Numbered from the stretch's first letter, positions 21,700 to 35,325 are shown. The stretch: DNA of 64,000 nt from Castanea sativa (GCF_040712315.1 NC_134015.1:18105614-18169613); one strand, 5' to 3'. Notes: generated by a model from the sequence alone, not told the origin. Made by a program: numbers and translations.

Positions 21700-24600
21700 A
21701 AATAAATATAAATTATTTCCAAAGATATTTAAAATATACTTAGAAAATATATTTATGAATCAATTAATTTTAGTACCTTAGACGTGTTGTACCCTAGTTT
21801 ATTAATAAATGTCGTATTCTCGTACCCGTACTCGTATTTAACTAGTACTTGTGTTGGTATTCATGCAACTTAGCATCTTAGCATATTCTTAATTATTACT
21901 TTTATCTCCCATTAGTCTCTTTTTGCCTTTTCATTTTGTTAGTAGACAAAATTTGTAAAATATCATGCATTTGCTTAATATATATTTTTGTGTGATGTTG
22001 ATATATTTAAGTTTTTTATTTTAAATTTTGTACAATTTAAGTTTTTTAATAACTACCTTACAAAAGAGGTGTATGTGAAGGGATGCGATTGGTAAAGAAT
22101 TGTTTGTCTTGAGAATGACCCTATTACTAATGCAAATTTTATTACAATGTAGATTCTTATTATTAGTAATTATAAACTATTATTTTTAAAAGTAATTTTC
22201 TGTTTCTGAAGAAACCAATTAGGTTCCGCGATCTATAAAACTATTATCTCTAATATCATCTCTCTAACTGTTTTTTTTTCCCCCAACCGCTGAAAGTCCT
22301 CTCATGAGTCAAGACTTATAGAAGTGATTGATAAACTTTTGGGGTTATGCATTTACCAATGTTTCAATGGCTTAAAATAACAGGGAATTCACGTGTCATC
22401 TTTTGTCAATTGGGATTCACTGCCTTTCAAATGCTTTCATTGGGTGGATCTGGTTAAAAGCGTTGACCGTCTACTTTGCAAGATTCTAAGGAAAAGAGGA
22501 AGAAAAGAATAAATAAAATCATATATCAGATGGAGAGTTTATAAAATGAAAAATGTTAGAACTGGCTAGTGCAATATTTACCATAACAAAATTTACAACC
22601 GGATGAAAGTAGCAAAATTTACAAACTCAGTTGTTTATGTATAAAACATGTGTAACCTATGATCATTTAACCTGGATGTCACCGAGCTTAGCACGTTGCT
22701 GAATTTAAGGTGCCACTTTGTAGGGAATTAACACGAAATTCTCAAACCTATGATAAAAAAAAAAAAAAAAAACACACGTTAAAGAAAAAATAATTACACG
22801 CATAAGACAGTATTTACATAGTTTGGTAATTTGTCTATATCCACGGAGTTGCAGGGATTTCATTATTATCAGAGAAAAATACAAAGTGTGGCTACAGTTT
22901 TTCACTCTCTCAAAAACAACAACAACAACCAGAAAAACCTAATCATCAAAACAATGCTTTCTATATCCTGCGCACAAGATTTACAATGGACTACAAAATT
23001 GGCCAAAATTTTTTCCCAGGGGAGTTGCCCCTGGACCCCCAGGAGGCTTGTCCATAAATGCTATGGCTTGAGCCTATTGGCCCAAGCCTTTGCTAGCTCC
23101 ATAGACTAAGCAGTAGAAAATCTTCCATTAAAAACCACACAACATTATTCGAATCAAGTCATCAACCAGATCAAACACAACTAGGCTCCTCAAAGCCCAA
23201 CACACTTAACCCTGGATGTCACCACCTTAATTCTAAAGTCACCTACAAAGATGTTAATGTTGTACATTTCACATCACAGGACAAATAATTGCGCTCGCCT
23301 AACCTTAGCCAGTATCATGGTAGCTTTGGCACCGCTTTCACAGGGAGCGTCATGATAATGGTGGTTTGGAGGGATTGAAGCAAAGGCTTCATTGCAGAGC
23401 TGACTCCTTAAGGCTTAGTGCCTTAAACCGCACTCTAATTGTGACATTATGTGTGGTGATGCAATGCATCTTGTGGCACATGTCACATTGACTGACCATT
23501 GGTTCTCTTCCATTTTGCCTACAAACAGGTCCATCACCTCCTCATTTGAGAGAAAAGTGGAGGGGGAAAGGAGAGAAACTAAGACACTAGGTGCCTACCC
23601 TTTTCCAATTGTCACTCGAATCTTGGGCTCTAACTCCCTTATAGTTTCTTACTACATTCGCTGACACTTACCACATGTTAAGAAAAAAGCTTCCATTTGA
23701 AAGATGAACTTATTGATCCTATATTAGAGTAATGATGAACTTATTAGTTGAGTAATGAAATCCTATATTAGAGTCTCCTTTAGGTGTCCTCTTCCCAACA
23801 ATAATGACTGTTACCTACTATAGAAGCCTCCTCTCTATATTAGGCTTAAGACCAAAAATGAATATAATATGTGATACAACATAGATATCCATAGATTTTT
23901 TTTAGTTGATATCAAATCACCAATATAATAATTTTTTTACATTTTATTTAAAAATTAGCTCACCAAATTTATAAGGTTTATATAATAAAATTTATTATAT
24001 CTATTAATTAAGTCACAATTATAAAAAAAACATTACCTCAATAATATCTAAAAAAAATTATTTTAAATATAAAATCCTTAAATTGAATCACATATTTGAA
24101 AATATATTATTATAAAAATGTGTTGGTATAGGGATACCGGAATACAATTTTATAAAGAGTGGTCTACAAGAGATTCACCATATTTTTTATGTAAAATTTT
24201 ATACAATTGATGCAGAGACTTTATTAATAACTTCAAAATTGCATCTTTAATCATTTCTTAATTTTTTTTGGAAGAAAGCAAAGACTTTCCGTGGTCTATA
24301 ATTAATATTCTTTAATTTTCCATATTAACTATGCAAGAGAAGTGGTCCATGAAATTATACCGTCTACCTTTATATTATTTGCACATTTCAGTCTTCAGGG
24401 CTTGCCGACTCTGGTTGTCAAAATCAATCTCTCTCTCTCTCTTTATTTTTTATTTTTCTGTGCTTACGTCAATTTTCAGGGGAAAAAGAATCAGTGTTTC
24501 CTAAGTGCCACTACTGCCAACTTTCGAAGCTTTAAAAATTGTACAAATTAGTACTTTGACTACTTTCGGTCCTCGACCTGTATAGCTTTCCTTTTTTCTT

Positions 24601-26394
24601 AAACCTTTTCATCACTTATTTGAATGTATTCATTCTCAGAATCTCAGTCTCTGCTATATATCAAGAAAAAAAAATTTACCTTGTTGATCTCCATAAATTT
24701 AAAGAATTTATATTACAATCAATACATAATCAAAACAAATACTCCATAATTTAAATGAAGGTCTAGTCTTTAACAGAAATGGCTTAAGTCTAATATTTCT
24801 ATACACTGGATCTGTTAAAATGTGAACATATACTAAACATTTGCTACGTATTTACATCTTATCAAGAATTTTGTCCATCTTTAACTTTAGAAAAAGAAAA
24901 GAAAAAGAATAAACCCATATCGCAGAAGCAGACTTTAGAATGTTTAGTCATAATGCTATTTCATAGACATAAATATGCCCTGAATTATTTATAAAGGTTG
25001 CCAAATGTCAATAAACTCTAATTCATACATGGAAAAAGTTAACTTTTTATATATATAAACAAAAGATGAAGGGTGAGATGACAAATTCGAACTTGTAAAA
25101 AAGTAACAAGATGAAGGGTGCGATAATAGATTCAAATATCATGAGATGCATGTATGTATATCTAAAAGTGCGAAGTCATCTGATATAGTCTTTTCTATTT
25201 TGGAGTAAAGACAATCTGTTAACCACTCAAAGCACCAAGGAAACATGCATTGACCTGAAATATCATGTTAGGATAAAGGAGGACGTTGGAATCAAGTGGA
25301 AAAGACAGAATAACAGGGTTTTCTTTATTTATGAAACACATGTCATGTGGGCTAGCTAGGGCTACAATGAAGTGTGGTTCACATCTCAAGTGATGGTTTA
25401 CCTATAGGACTTCAATTGATTTTGCTTCTTTTTATTTTTAAAATTTTCCCTTACACTGAAACCTTACTTGCCGAAGTGTTTCATTTTCTTGTTAAATAGT
25501 GACATTTAGATTTATTTATTTGTAAGTTAAAAAAAAGTGTTATATGTTGTCTATACTTATTTAGAGTAGATCCTTCGGTAAATTATCACCAATTTTCGGA
25601 AATTTAAAATATATTATCCGACTTAGGTGAGGTCATGAGCTTGGTGGTAAATGTATTGAACTAAAATTATAGATTTGAGGGTTGGGTTATATGAGGAAAC
25701 TGTGTTAGCTATCTCACAATATATATTCGTCTTATGGTGGTTAACACAATTTGATATAAAAAATATTTTAATTTAACTCGAGAACGCTATACATTTTTTA
25801 TTTTTTGGTGGTCAATTGTGTAGAGTGTTAGCAAATACGTATTCTAAAATCTTTTTCGATGTGATTGAATTGTAATATTTTAGTGCCTAAATAGTGGTCG
25901 AAGTTCTACATTGAACGCACAAAAAAATAACTCAAGTAACTATTGCCTCGACTGTTGGTCGACCGATCAAGGTTCATTAAACCTCAACTCTAGTCCATCG
26001 GTCGAGCTTTGATTTTATAGATTTTTCAGTCTACAATCCATGAGGACTAAATGACCTAGGAATCCATGCACTAGGGTTCCAAGACATATTTAAAGCCTTC
26101 TTTTGTCATTATAACAAAAGAGAGAATACTGTGAAAGTTGGAGAATTAGCTACTGCGACGTCTATGCATGAAAGGATTTGTACGAAGTTACACATTTGGT
26201 GTCCTTTGAAGATCCAAGTTTTTCTCTTGGTCAAGACTAAGGGTTTTGTACCAAGTTACACATTTAAATCCCACGTCAGGTGTTTACTATATGAACTTTG
26301 AGTTTATAAATGATTATAAAAAATACTAATTGCAACTTGACTAGAGTATAAAAGAAATACATTTTTGGTCCCAAAACCGTACTACCGATATGGT
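21700..26394. other. AT-rich spacer, no gene seen
   Basis: No supportable coding frame. Positions 22960-23110 are GC-richer with short GGGGAGTTGCCCCTGG and GGCTTGAGCC...GGCCCAAGCC hairpins; 25850-26270 contains TCGACCGATC/ATCGGTCGAG motifs of the kind seen in copia LTRs and may be an LTR fragment. A CT tract lies near 24430. Confidence 0.45.
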
Positions 26395-26402
26395 ACTATA
26401 GG

Positions 26403-27590
26403 TAGACGTGGTAAAACAGGCGGGTCAGGTTTGGATCGGGTCAATCGAGTTTGCGGGTCAAAACGGGTTATTTTTAAACAGGTCAAACTGGTTGCAGGTC
26501 GGGTTGACTCATATTTTTCAAAAAAGTTTTTTTTTTTTTTCAATTACAAAAATAAATCAACGACAACCTATTTAGAGAGAATGAATAAAATCAGTTAAGC
26601 AAATAAATTGCACTTAATGCAACTTGTTAATATTCTTCCAATTATGACAATTTTGAGCATGACAAAAATGATTTATAGTCATAAATTCATGATGGAAAAA
26701 GTCTTCAATGTTAATAGTTCATTGTTAAAATGCATATAATTACAAGTTTACATTTTCAAAAAGAGATAGATCTTAAAACAAACTAAACAAGTAAGCCAGC
26801 AAAGTAGCATGTTATTGGTCTTCTTAAGTGTACATATTCCTATTGCATTTAAAATAATAGTAAAGTTAGATTACTTAGAAAGATAAAGTAAACAAAAAAA
26901 GATTTAAAAATAAACATAACATATTAAGTAAAGAAGAATAAGTAAATATTTTATAAGAATTGCATCTCAATCTCAATCTACTCAATGTTGGTAGCAGATT
27001 CAGCACTGCAAATATTCATATTTGCAAATTGTAGCTCAAGTTTGTCACGTTTCAACTTTCAGGTTTGTGCATTGTGTGTGTCTTTGGCTTTGGACAATGT
27101 ACTATAGCTAGTATTGAATGAGATTTTTTTTAAATGGTTGTCTTGACAGCCTTATGTTGTCTTGTTTCATAACTCATTCTCTCATATCATGTCTATGATT
27201 TGTGAAGCTTAGCTCTTATTGGTTGTGATGAAGCTCAAATAGTCTTAGCAAAAAAAAAAAAAAAAAAAGCTCAAATAGTCATTCTCTCATGTCATGACAA
27301 GAGTTTTACTTGTTTATAACTTTATATCTATAATATATGGACTATTAGTTTTGATACTTTGTGCTTTATGCACCTAGTATCACGTAGTTTAAATATTTTT
27401 TTAGCAAAATTTTTTTTAACTGGTCGGGTCACGGGTTATCTGGGTCGGGTCGGGTCGACCTGCAAAAAATCGGGTCGGGTCACGAGTCAACCCGTTTTTA
27501 CTTCGGGTCAAAAAATTTGGGTTCGAGTCAGGTATTTTTCGGGTCGGGTCGAGTTGGGTTAGAAAATTCTGACCTGTATTCCCATGTCTA
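26403..27590. mobile_element. Non-autonomous hAT element with 8-bp target duplication
   Basis: 1,188 bp. Perfect 8-bp duplication ACTATAGG at 26395-26402 and 27591-27598. Termini TAGACGTGGTAAAACAGG and, reversed, TAGACATGGGAATACAGG (14 of 18 identical). Both subterminal zones carry many GGGTC/CGGGT motifs, as expected of transposase-binding repeats; the AT-rich middle has no transposase. An A-tailed micro-insertion lies inside at 27245-27266. Confidence 0.88.
27231..27280 (+). mobile_element. Poly(A) micro-insertion with 14-bp flanking repeat
   Basis: The insert TTAGC plus about 17 A (27245-27266) is flanked by AAGCTCAAATAGTC at 27231-27244 and 27267-27280, identical. It lies within the hAT element, so it is younger than that insertion or was carried by its parent copy. 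Confidence 0.65.
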
Positions 27591-27771
27591 ACTATAGGGT
27601 TCCAAACACTGAACATTGTCGGTGTATGTTGCCCACACTGGCATGAGACCATAGCACACTAAACATTGGGACTCTATCAGATTTCCACCAGCAAACAAAT
27701 AGAAGGTGACATTCAATCAAATTTTTTACATAGAAATTATATAACAATACATACATAGTCTTACCATGTTG

Positions 27772-28202
27772 TGTAAGAATAAATTGTCCCATTTGACAAC
27801 GTATCTATTTGATAATTTCATATATGTTATTGTTTAATAAGAAATTACATATTCTTAAAACATTGGTTAATAGAGAAATAAGTTTTCTAAGTAACTCCAA
27901 CTTTGATGGGCAAGTGGAGGTTCTAGGTACAAGAACTTTGGTCCTCTCTCTACCTATAAAAGAGACTTTCAGCAACCTCATCACATACACTAAATAGTTA
28001 AAGAAAAAAGAGGGTCAAGAGAGAGAAATTAATTCTATAAGAATTGTCTTTTATACTAAGACTTGATCTTAAGAAAATATCAGCAATGGATCAAGGTAAG
28101 CTTTACAATTAATTTGTGTAGTTGTGATATCATGATAATTCAAGATCCTAGAATTTATATATGGTTGTTTATAATCTAACAACAAAAAAGAAAACATTTA
28201 CA
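27772..28202 (+). repeat. 5' LTR of the copia element
   Basis: Matches 35366-35795 along its length. A TATA-like CTATAAAAG lies near 27954, a plausible promoter for the element's own RNA. Confidence 0.93.
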
Positions 28203-28204
28203 TG

Positions 28205-28216
28205 TGGTATCAGAGC
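28205..28216 (+). other. Primer-binding site (initiator-Met tRNA) of the copia element
   Basis: TGGTATCAGAGC, two bases after the LTR, is the standard plant copia site complementary to the 3' end of initiator methionine tRNA. Confidence 0.95.
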
Positions 28217-28730
28217 TTGTGTTTTAGAATTATCATGTTTTTCCAATAAAAGATTTAAAATCATTTATAGTTTCCATTATCATGATTGTGATTTGGATTT
28301 GTGGAAGCAATTAACATCATCTATATGATCACGGATCAAGTATGGATAATATGAACTTTGTTTTTCCATTAATTAATAACTTTGGGGTATTACAAATTTC
28401 TATGATATTTGGTTCTAGTTTATTTAATTGTTTCTTTAAAGATTAACAACTTTAATGTTTAATGTTAAAAACTCAAATCTTAAATTTGAGAATATAATAT
28501 CATCTGACACCATAAATAGTTATGGTATAAATTCTTTTATACTTTGAGATTGTCAGTTATTGTTCATTATTAATTTTTCCGCCTTATGTTCACTTTTTAT
28601 ATGCAATGAATGTTAAATTGCTGAATTTAGTTTATTTAATATTATAATAAACAACTAATTGTAAAGTTGTTATTTACAACTATTTTGTATTGGCTTTAAT
28701 TCCGTGTTAAATTTGATTGTAATTTTGTTC

Positions 28731-29690
28731 AATCATGTTTACCCTGTACATTTTGTGGGATTTCATTGTATGGGTTGTGTGTGAGAAAGAGTGTGAAGAC
28801 TCAAGCTTGCATTGAAGAAGAAATGGTTTTCGCGGGTATCTCGCGAGTAAACTTCTCGTGAAGCAAGCCATGTGAAGAGCACATGACTAGAATGCGAAAA
28901 GTCATGACAATTTGGTGATAGCTAGTTTTCACAAGTAGTTTGCGAGTAAGGCATTCCCGCGAGATACCCACGAAACATTTTGTTTTGCTATTTTGGCTTA
29001 TCTACTCCACCATGTCTTCACTCACGCTATATATACCCACAATACCCACATATTGTAAGGAGCGTTTTTCAAAGAGAAAACCCTAGAAAACACACTTGAG
29101 AGTTAGAGCTTGTATACCCACAATCATCTACACAATACTTTGTGGTTTCCCTTACACTCCTACCTCTCCATATCCATATCCTTGAGAGGTTAATAGCCCA
29201 AACACTTACTACACCCAATCTAAGTGTCAAGTGAGGTTTTGGTGCTGTTCAGAAGTATTGGAAGAAGCCAAACTTTGGCGGATGCAATCGGGTGCATTAC
29301 GGGATCCAGAAAGCTAGACAAGACACGGTTCTGAGAAGCCTTGTTGGAGTAGGAGCTTGGAGGGCTTATGTGCACTGAGTAGATTAGGCTTGGTGTCTTT
29401 TGCGATTCGTGTATCCCAACTTATTGTCTAGTGGATTGATTTACCACTTGAAGGGTGGCGGAGAGGTTTTTCGCCGAGTTCTTCAGTTTCCTCTTTGATA
29501 ACACATCGACGTGTTATCTTGTGTTTGTATTTCTCTTTCCTACTTTTTTAGCTTTCATTTTACTGTTGTGATATGATGAATATGACTTAGAGTAGTTTTA
29601 TTGTTTGTTCACTTGCATTTACTTTTTTCCGCACTTAGTTTAAGTAAGAGTAAAATCAACTGAGCCGTAATTTTTTTAATTTGGGGTCTG
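28731..29690 (+). mobile_element. LTR-like segment inserted in the copia leader
   Basis: About 950 bp, GC-richer than its surroundings, between the primer site and gag. It holds an inverted pair around GGGTATCTCGCGAG / CTCGCGGG, a TATA-like CTATATATA near 29031, an ACCCTAGAAAAC leader-like stretch, and a terminal TTTGGGGTCTGAACA block near 29677-29691, all reminiscent of a plant LTR. I could not find a matching target duplication, so ends are approximate. A solo LTR is the likely origin. Confidence 0.5.
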
Positions 29691-30421
29691 AACAGCTCTT
29701 GTGTTTTTAACACAAATCTGAGCTTTCACTAATATTATCAAAACTATAACTTACTATTCTATCAAGTATTTCATTGATGTCTTTTATGAAAGAATGGACT
29801 TATTTGTTTCAATGTAAACATGGACAACACAAAATTTTATATCTATATTGCTATAATGTATCCCATTAATTTAATGTTTATGCAAGACCATTAATTTTGA
29901 TTTGGAGTCTATATTATGATACGTATTGGTAGTCACCAAAGTGGCCCAATTAAAAAGACGCATAGATAACAAGTCAAAATAATTGAAATTTAACACATAT
30001 TCCCTAATGTTAAAAATTAGTGACTTTGAAAATCAAAATTCTTTAATCACAAGAATATTAGGTTGGCTCAAAGGTGCACCACTTTCAAGTGATTAATATA
30101 TTGGAATAGGATAGTTGATGGACATTCATGATTGAGATTAGAACGGATACCCAAAGGTAATGAACCAACTTAATTATGAATATTTTATTAATTATTCTTA
30201 TTAGGTGAAAGAAAATCACCATAATTGTTTAATAGATTACCATAAGAATAGCCTAAAGGTGATCACGGTATTACTATTTATCATTGTTTAAACATGTGTT
30301 TCATTTTGGTTTATTGTTCCATAATTGATAGCTCTTAGCACTAATGTAGGGAGCATATATTACTACTTTGTTTGTAGTATCAGTCCCTGTTTGACTACAT
30401 TCGCATGCTTCATCCATTCCT

Positions 30422-31168
30422 ATGCTAGATGGAACAAACTTTTCAGATTGGAAGGAATAGGTTCAGTTTCACCTTTGTGTACTGGATCTTGATATCTGAG
30501 AAACTGCTTGCTTATATTGATACAAGCAGTGCGGAAGAAAATACTTTGTATAAAGCATGGGAAAAATCAAATAGACTAAGTATTATGTTTATGCAAATGA
30601 CCATAGTAAACAATATAAATACAACACTTCCTAAAATTGATAGTGCAAAAGAATTCATTTCAAATGTGGAAGACTATTTCAAAATAGCTGATAAATACCT
30701 TGTAGAGGCATTAATGGCTAAATTTACCATCATGAAATTTGATGGTAAGTGTGGGATACAAGAGCATGCCATTGAAATGACAAATTTGGTTGTTCAATTA
30801 AAGACTCTAGGGATGAATATGGATGAGTTTTTTCTCGTTCAATATTGAATTCTTTGCCTCCTCAGTATGGGCCATTTCAAATTAACTACAATACTATGAA
30901 AGATAAGTGGAATGTAAATCAATTGGTCATTATGCTTAATCAAGAAGAGGCAAAACTCAAGCAACTTGAGCAACAATCAATTCATCTTATAAATCAAGGA
31001 GCTGAAAGAAAATTGAGGAAGCCTAAAAAAGGCTTAAATCAAGGATCACACAAGGCAAGTGATCCTAATCCAAATGGTCAGCCTCAAAATAAGGAAAATA
31101 GAGATTATAAATGTCACTTCTATAAAAAGTCGGGATATTTTAAGAAAGATTGCCCAAAATGTAGGTAG
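30422..31168 (+). pseudogene. Decayed gag of the copia element
   Basis: The ATG at 30422 opens the usual copia gag start (LDGTNFSDWKE) but meets a TAG after about 12 codons, and a frame change follows. The main body (SSAEENTLYKAWEKSNRLS...EMTNLVVQLKTLGMN) is read from about 30500 in another frame. A two-base loss near 30843 shifts it again into NSLPPQYGPFQINYNTMKDKWNV. The C-terminal zinc knuckle (31108-31160) reads C-H-F-Y...G-Y...C, having lost one cysteine and the histidine. It ends in TAG at 31166. It cannot make a working capsid protein. Confidence 0.9.
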
Positions 31169-31189
31169 TGGTTCAAAATAAAAAGTAAT

Positions 31190-34100
31190 ATTTAATTATA
31201 GGTTATATTTCTGTATGTTTCAAATCAAACTTAATTGAAGTTTCTTCTAATACTTGGTCACTTGATTCTGGGACTACTACTTATATTTCAAATACGATGT
31301 AGAGATTTCTTTCAATCCAGGCCATAAATCCAGATGAGAATTTTGTATTGATGGGAAATCGGGTGAAAGCACCACTTGAAGCCATTGGTACTTATCGTTT
31401 ATTTCTCGATACCAATAAACACATAAATTTGTTTCAAACATGTTATGTTCCTTCTCTTTCTAGAAATTTAATCTCCTTGCCTAAACTTGATCTTGATGGA
31501 CATTTCATAAAATTTGGGAATAAAAGTTTTACTTTGTTAAAGAATACCTACTTTGTTAAAGAATACCTCTTTTGTTGGTTTTGGTATTCTTTATGATGGT
31601 TTGTACAAATTTAACCTTCATGATGATTTTGCTAAAACCTTCTCATCTTGCATTGTAGTATTGGAACTAAACGTAGCTTAATTAATGAAAATTCCTCAAA
31701 TTTGTGGTATAAAAGGTTGGGACACATTTCCAAAGTAAGGTTAGAGAGACTAGTAAAAGATGAGATTCTCCCGAACCTAGATTTTATTGATCTCAGTGTG
31801 TTTGTGGATTGTATTAAGGGCAAACAAACCAAACGCACTAAGAAATGTGCCACAAGAAGTATAGAGCTTCTTGAAATTATCCATACAAACATTTGTGGAT
31901 CTTTTTATGCTCCATCTTCCGGAAAGAAAAATATTTTATCACCTTTATAGATGATTTTTCACGTTATACTTATATTTATCTATTGCATGAAAAATCCCAA
32001 GCAATGGAAGCTCTTGTGTTGTACATTACTAAGGTAAAAAGGCAATTAGAAAGAAAAGTGAAAATCATTAGGTCAGATAGAGGTGGTGAGTATTATGGAA
32101 AGTATGATGAATCAAAGCAATGCCCATGCTCGTTTGCTAAACTCTTTGAAAAGCATAGCCTTTGTGCACTAAACGCTATGCCTAAAATACCACAACAAAA
32201 TAGTGTAGCTGAAAAACACAATTGTACTCTAATGGATCCGGTTAGGAATATGTTAAGTAATTCCACATTACCCTTATCATTGTGGATGTATGCTCTTAAG
32301 ACCGCTATCTACTTATTAAATTAGGTTCTTAGTAAGGAAGTTCCAAAAACCCCTTTTGAACTGTAGACTATAAGGAAACCGAGTTTAAGACAATTGCATA
32401 TTTAGGGTTGTCCAGCGGAAGCTAGAACTTATAATCCACATGAAAAGAAATTAGACTAAAAAACAATCAGTGGTTACTTCATAGGTTACCTTGAAAAGTT
32501 TAAAGGGTATAGGTTCTACTGTCCTAACCATAGTACGAGAATTGTGAAAACTGGTAATGCCAAATTCATTGAAAATTATGAAATCAATGGGAGTAATAAT
32601 CTACGAAATCTAGATGTTCAAGAAGTTAGGGTACAAGTTCAACTACCTATAACTTCAAATGAAATTGTTGTTCCAACAATTGTTGAACAGGCAAACAATG
32701 TTAAATAACAAATTAATGAACCACTATTCTATAATGAGATGCTCACCAATGAACAGGTGGTAGAAGAACCACAAGAAGTAGCATTAAAAAGATCTCAAAG
32801 AGAATGAAAGTTTGCTATTTCTGATGATTATGGCTCTGTTTGGATAGAACTTATTTTGCTGAAACTGAAAACTGAAAACTGAAAACACTGTAGCAAAATA
32901 ATTTTTAAATGTGTGAATAGTATTGTGGGACCCATTTTTAATGAAAAAGTTTCTGAAAAGTGAAATTTGTGGGACCCATGAATAGTAATTTTGTGTACTG
33001 TTCATAGTTGAAAGTCAATATATGTGGCTGGGTTTAAAAAAAAAAAAAAAAAAAAACGCGGACGTGGACGCAGAACGCGGATCCAAACACCCTCTATATG
33101 GTTTATCTACATGAATCTGATTTTGATATAGGAACAAGTAAGGATCTGATTTTGTTTTCACAAGCCATAAAAAGTGTTGATCCTGTTAAATGGATGGATG
33201 CCATGAAAGATGAAATGAAATCATTGGACCAAAATAAAGTCTAGGATCTCGTCGAATTGCCTGAAGGATACAAGAAAATTGGTAGTAAGTGGGTCTTTAA
33301 GACCAAGCTTGACTCTAAGGGTAATATCGAATGATTTAAAGCTAGACTTGTGGCCAAAGGTTTCACTTAGAAAGAAAGCATTGATTACCAAGATACCTTC
33401 TTCCCTGTATCTAAGAAGGACTAACTTAGAATCATTTTGGCATTAGTAGCTCATTATGATTTGGAGTTGCACCAAATGGATGTGAAAATTGCTTTCCCAA
33501 ATAGGACTTTAGAAGGGGATGTCTATATGGATCAACCTAAGGTTTCTCCATTAAGGGTAAGGAACACTTAACTTACATACTTAAGAAGTCAATATACGGA
33601 CTTAAACAAGTTTCTTGACAATGGTATCTTAAATTTAATGATACCATTATATCTTTTGGATTTAAGGAAAATATTGTTAATCAGTGTATTTATTTGAAGG
33701 TTAGTGGGAGTAAGTTTATATTTTTAATTTTGTATGTTGACAATATTTTGCTTGTTAGTAGTGATCTTGGCTTATTGCATGAAACCAAGAAGGTTCTCTC
33801 CATGAGAAAAATATGGGTGAGATAGCTTATGTGATAGGAATTGAAATATTCTGAGATAGATCACATGGACTGTTAGGGTTGTCTCATAAAGCATATATTG
33901 AAAGAGTTCTAGAGAGATTCAATATGGAGAAATGTTCAGCTCGGGTTGCGCCAATTCAAAAGGGGGACAAATTCAGCCTTATACAATGCCCACAAAATAA
34001 ATGGGATTGAAAATAAATGGAAGGAATTCCTCATATTTTTGCAATAGAAAATTTAATGTATGCCCAAACATGCACAAGGCCTAACAACAACTTTGCAGTT

Positions 34101-34690
34101 GGTAAGCGACGAAGATACCAAAGAAATCCAGGATCGAATCATCAGAAAGTTGCAAAGAAAGTGATGAGATACTTGCAAGACACAAAGGATTACATGCTCA
34201 CATTTAAGAGATCCGATAATCTTGAGGTCATTGGTTACTCAGATTCAAATTTTGCTGGATATGTTGATGGTAGAAAGTCTACTTTTGGTTATTTGTTCAT
34301 GTTAGCTGGAGGAGCGATATTATGGAAAAGTTCAAAGCAAACTATCACTACTACATCCACTATGGAAGTTAAATTTGTGGCATGCTTTGAGGCCACAGTT
34401 CATGGATTGTGTTTGCGGAATTTTATCTCAGGACTTGGAATTATTAGCACTAAGCCACTGAGAATTTATTGTAATAATTCTGCAACTAAGTTTTTCTCTA
34501 AAAATGATAAGTATTCTAATAGTGCAAAGCACATGGAATTTAAATACCTTACTATTAAAGAAGAAGTTCAAAAACAACAAGTGTCAATAGAACACATAAG
34601 CACATAGCTTATGATTGTAGATCCATTGCTAAAGGAGTTAACTCTTAAGACATTTAAGGAACATGTTGATCAAATGGGTCTTGAATGTAG
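31190..34690 (+). pseudogene. Decayed pol of the copia element: protease, integrase, RT, RNase H
   Basis: Protease active site WSLDSGTTTYISN near 31257-31295. Pre-integrase and integrase at about 31640-32324 (FIDDFSRY, RSDRGGEYYG, PQQNSVAEKHN give the D,D,E triad). Connector 32325-32820. RT from about 33160, with the catalytic box altered to YVDN near 33735. RNase H 34210-34600 (YSDSNFAGYVDGRKST present; the usual acidic pair in TMEAEFVA is changed to VK). Stops and shifts occur throughout, for example in 32325-32470, 33240-33430 and 33560-33960. The reading frame is split at 32832-33094 by a Tourist-like element. The lineage within copia was not assigned. Confidence 0.92.
32832..33094. mobile_element. 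Tourist-like miniature element inside copia pol
   Basis: 263 bp. Ends GGCTCTGTTTGGAT and, reversed, GAGGGTGTTTGGAT. Flanked by TAT at 32829-32831 and 33095-33097. Taking out the element plus one TAT rejoins the pol frame exactly across the site, which fixes the boundaries independently. Termini resemble the GGG..TGTTTGG type of Tourist elements, though TAT departs from the usual TTA/TAA target. Internal motifs GGGACCCA and CTGAAAACTGAAAAC repeat; a 20-A run precedes the right end. Confidence 0.88.
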
Positions 34691-34743
34691 AACATGATGG
34701 TTTTTATTTTAATATTACTTTATGCTTTTGACACTTGGAGATC

Positions 34744-35325
34744 TTATTAAATGTGTTTTTGATTATTCTTGTTTTATTTTATGAACGCACATATATGATG
34801 ATGAATGAATAATAACAGGAATAGTCTCTAACAAAAGAAACATTATTGTTGGACCTTTTGAGTTTTCTAATGTTGTAGTACATGGAAAGTACTATGTCGT
34901 ATTATTGATATGGAACTGCCATGACTCGCATTAGTGAGTTGTTTAATTATAGTATTATGATGACTAATTTATAGTAAGAGGATATGTATGTATCATCGTG
35001 CACCTAATAGATAATGTTATTAAATGTGTTTCTGATAATTCTTGTTTTATTTTATGCACACACATATACGATGATGAATGAATAATAATAGGAATAGTCT
35101 CTAACAAAAGAGACATTATTGTTAGACCTTTTAAGTCACTTCTCATTGATATGCTATTTTAAGCATGTAGCTAGTGTTGTAGTACATGGAAAGAACTATG
35201 TCGTATAATTGATATGGAACCGTCATGACTCGCATTAGTGGATTGTTTAATTATAGTATTATGATGACTAATTTAAAACAAGAGGATATGTATGTATCAT
35301 TGTGCACCTAATAGTTAATCTTATT
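34744..35325 (+). repeat. Two tandem repeats in the 3' UTR of the copia element
   Basis: TTATTAAATGTGTTTTTGAT starts a unit at 34744 and TTATTAAATGTGTTTCTGAT at 35017; a third truncated start lies at 35321. Units are about 273 and 304 bp, the second with extra sequence (AAGTCACTTCTCATTGATATG region). They lie between the RNase H end and the polypurine tract. Confidence 0.88.

Noticed and set aside
28205..28216. tRNA gene fragment
   Set aside because: TGGTATCAGAGC here is the copia primer-binding site, directly after an LTR; no cloverleaf follows.
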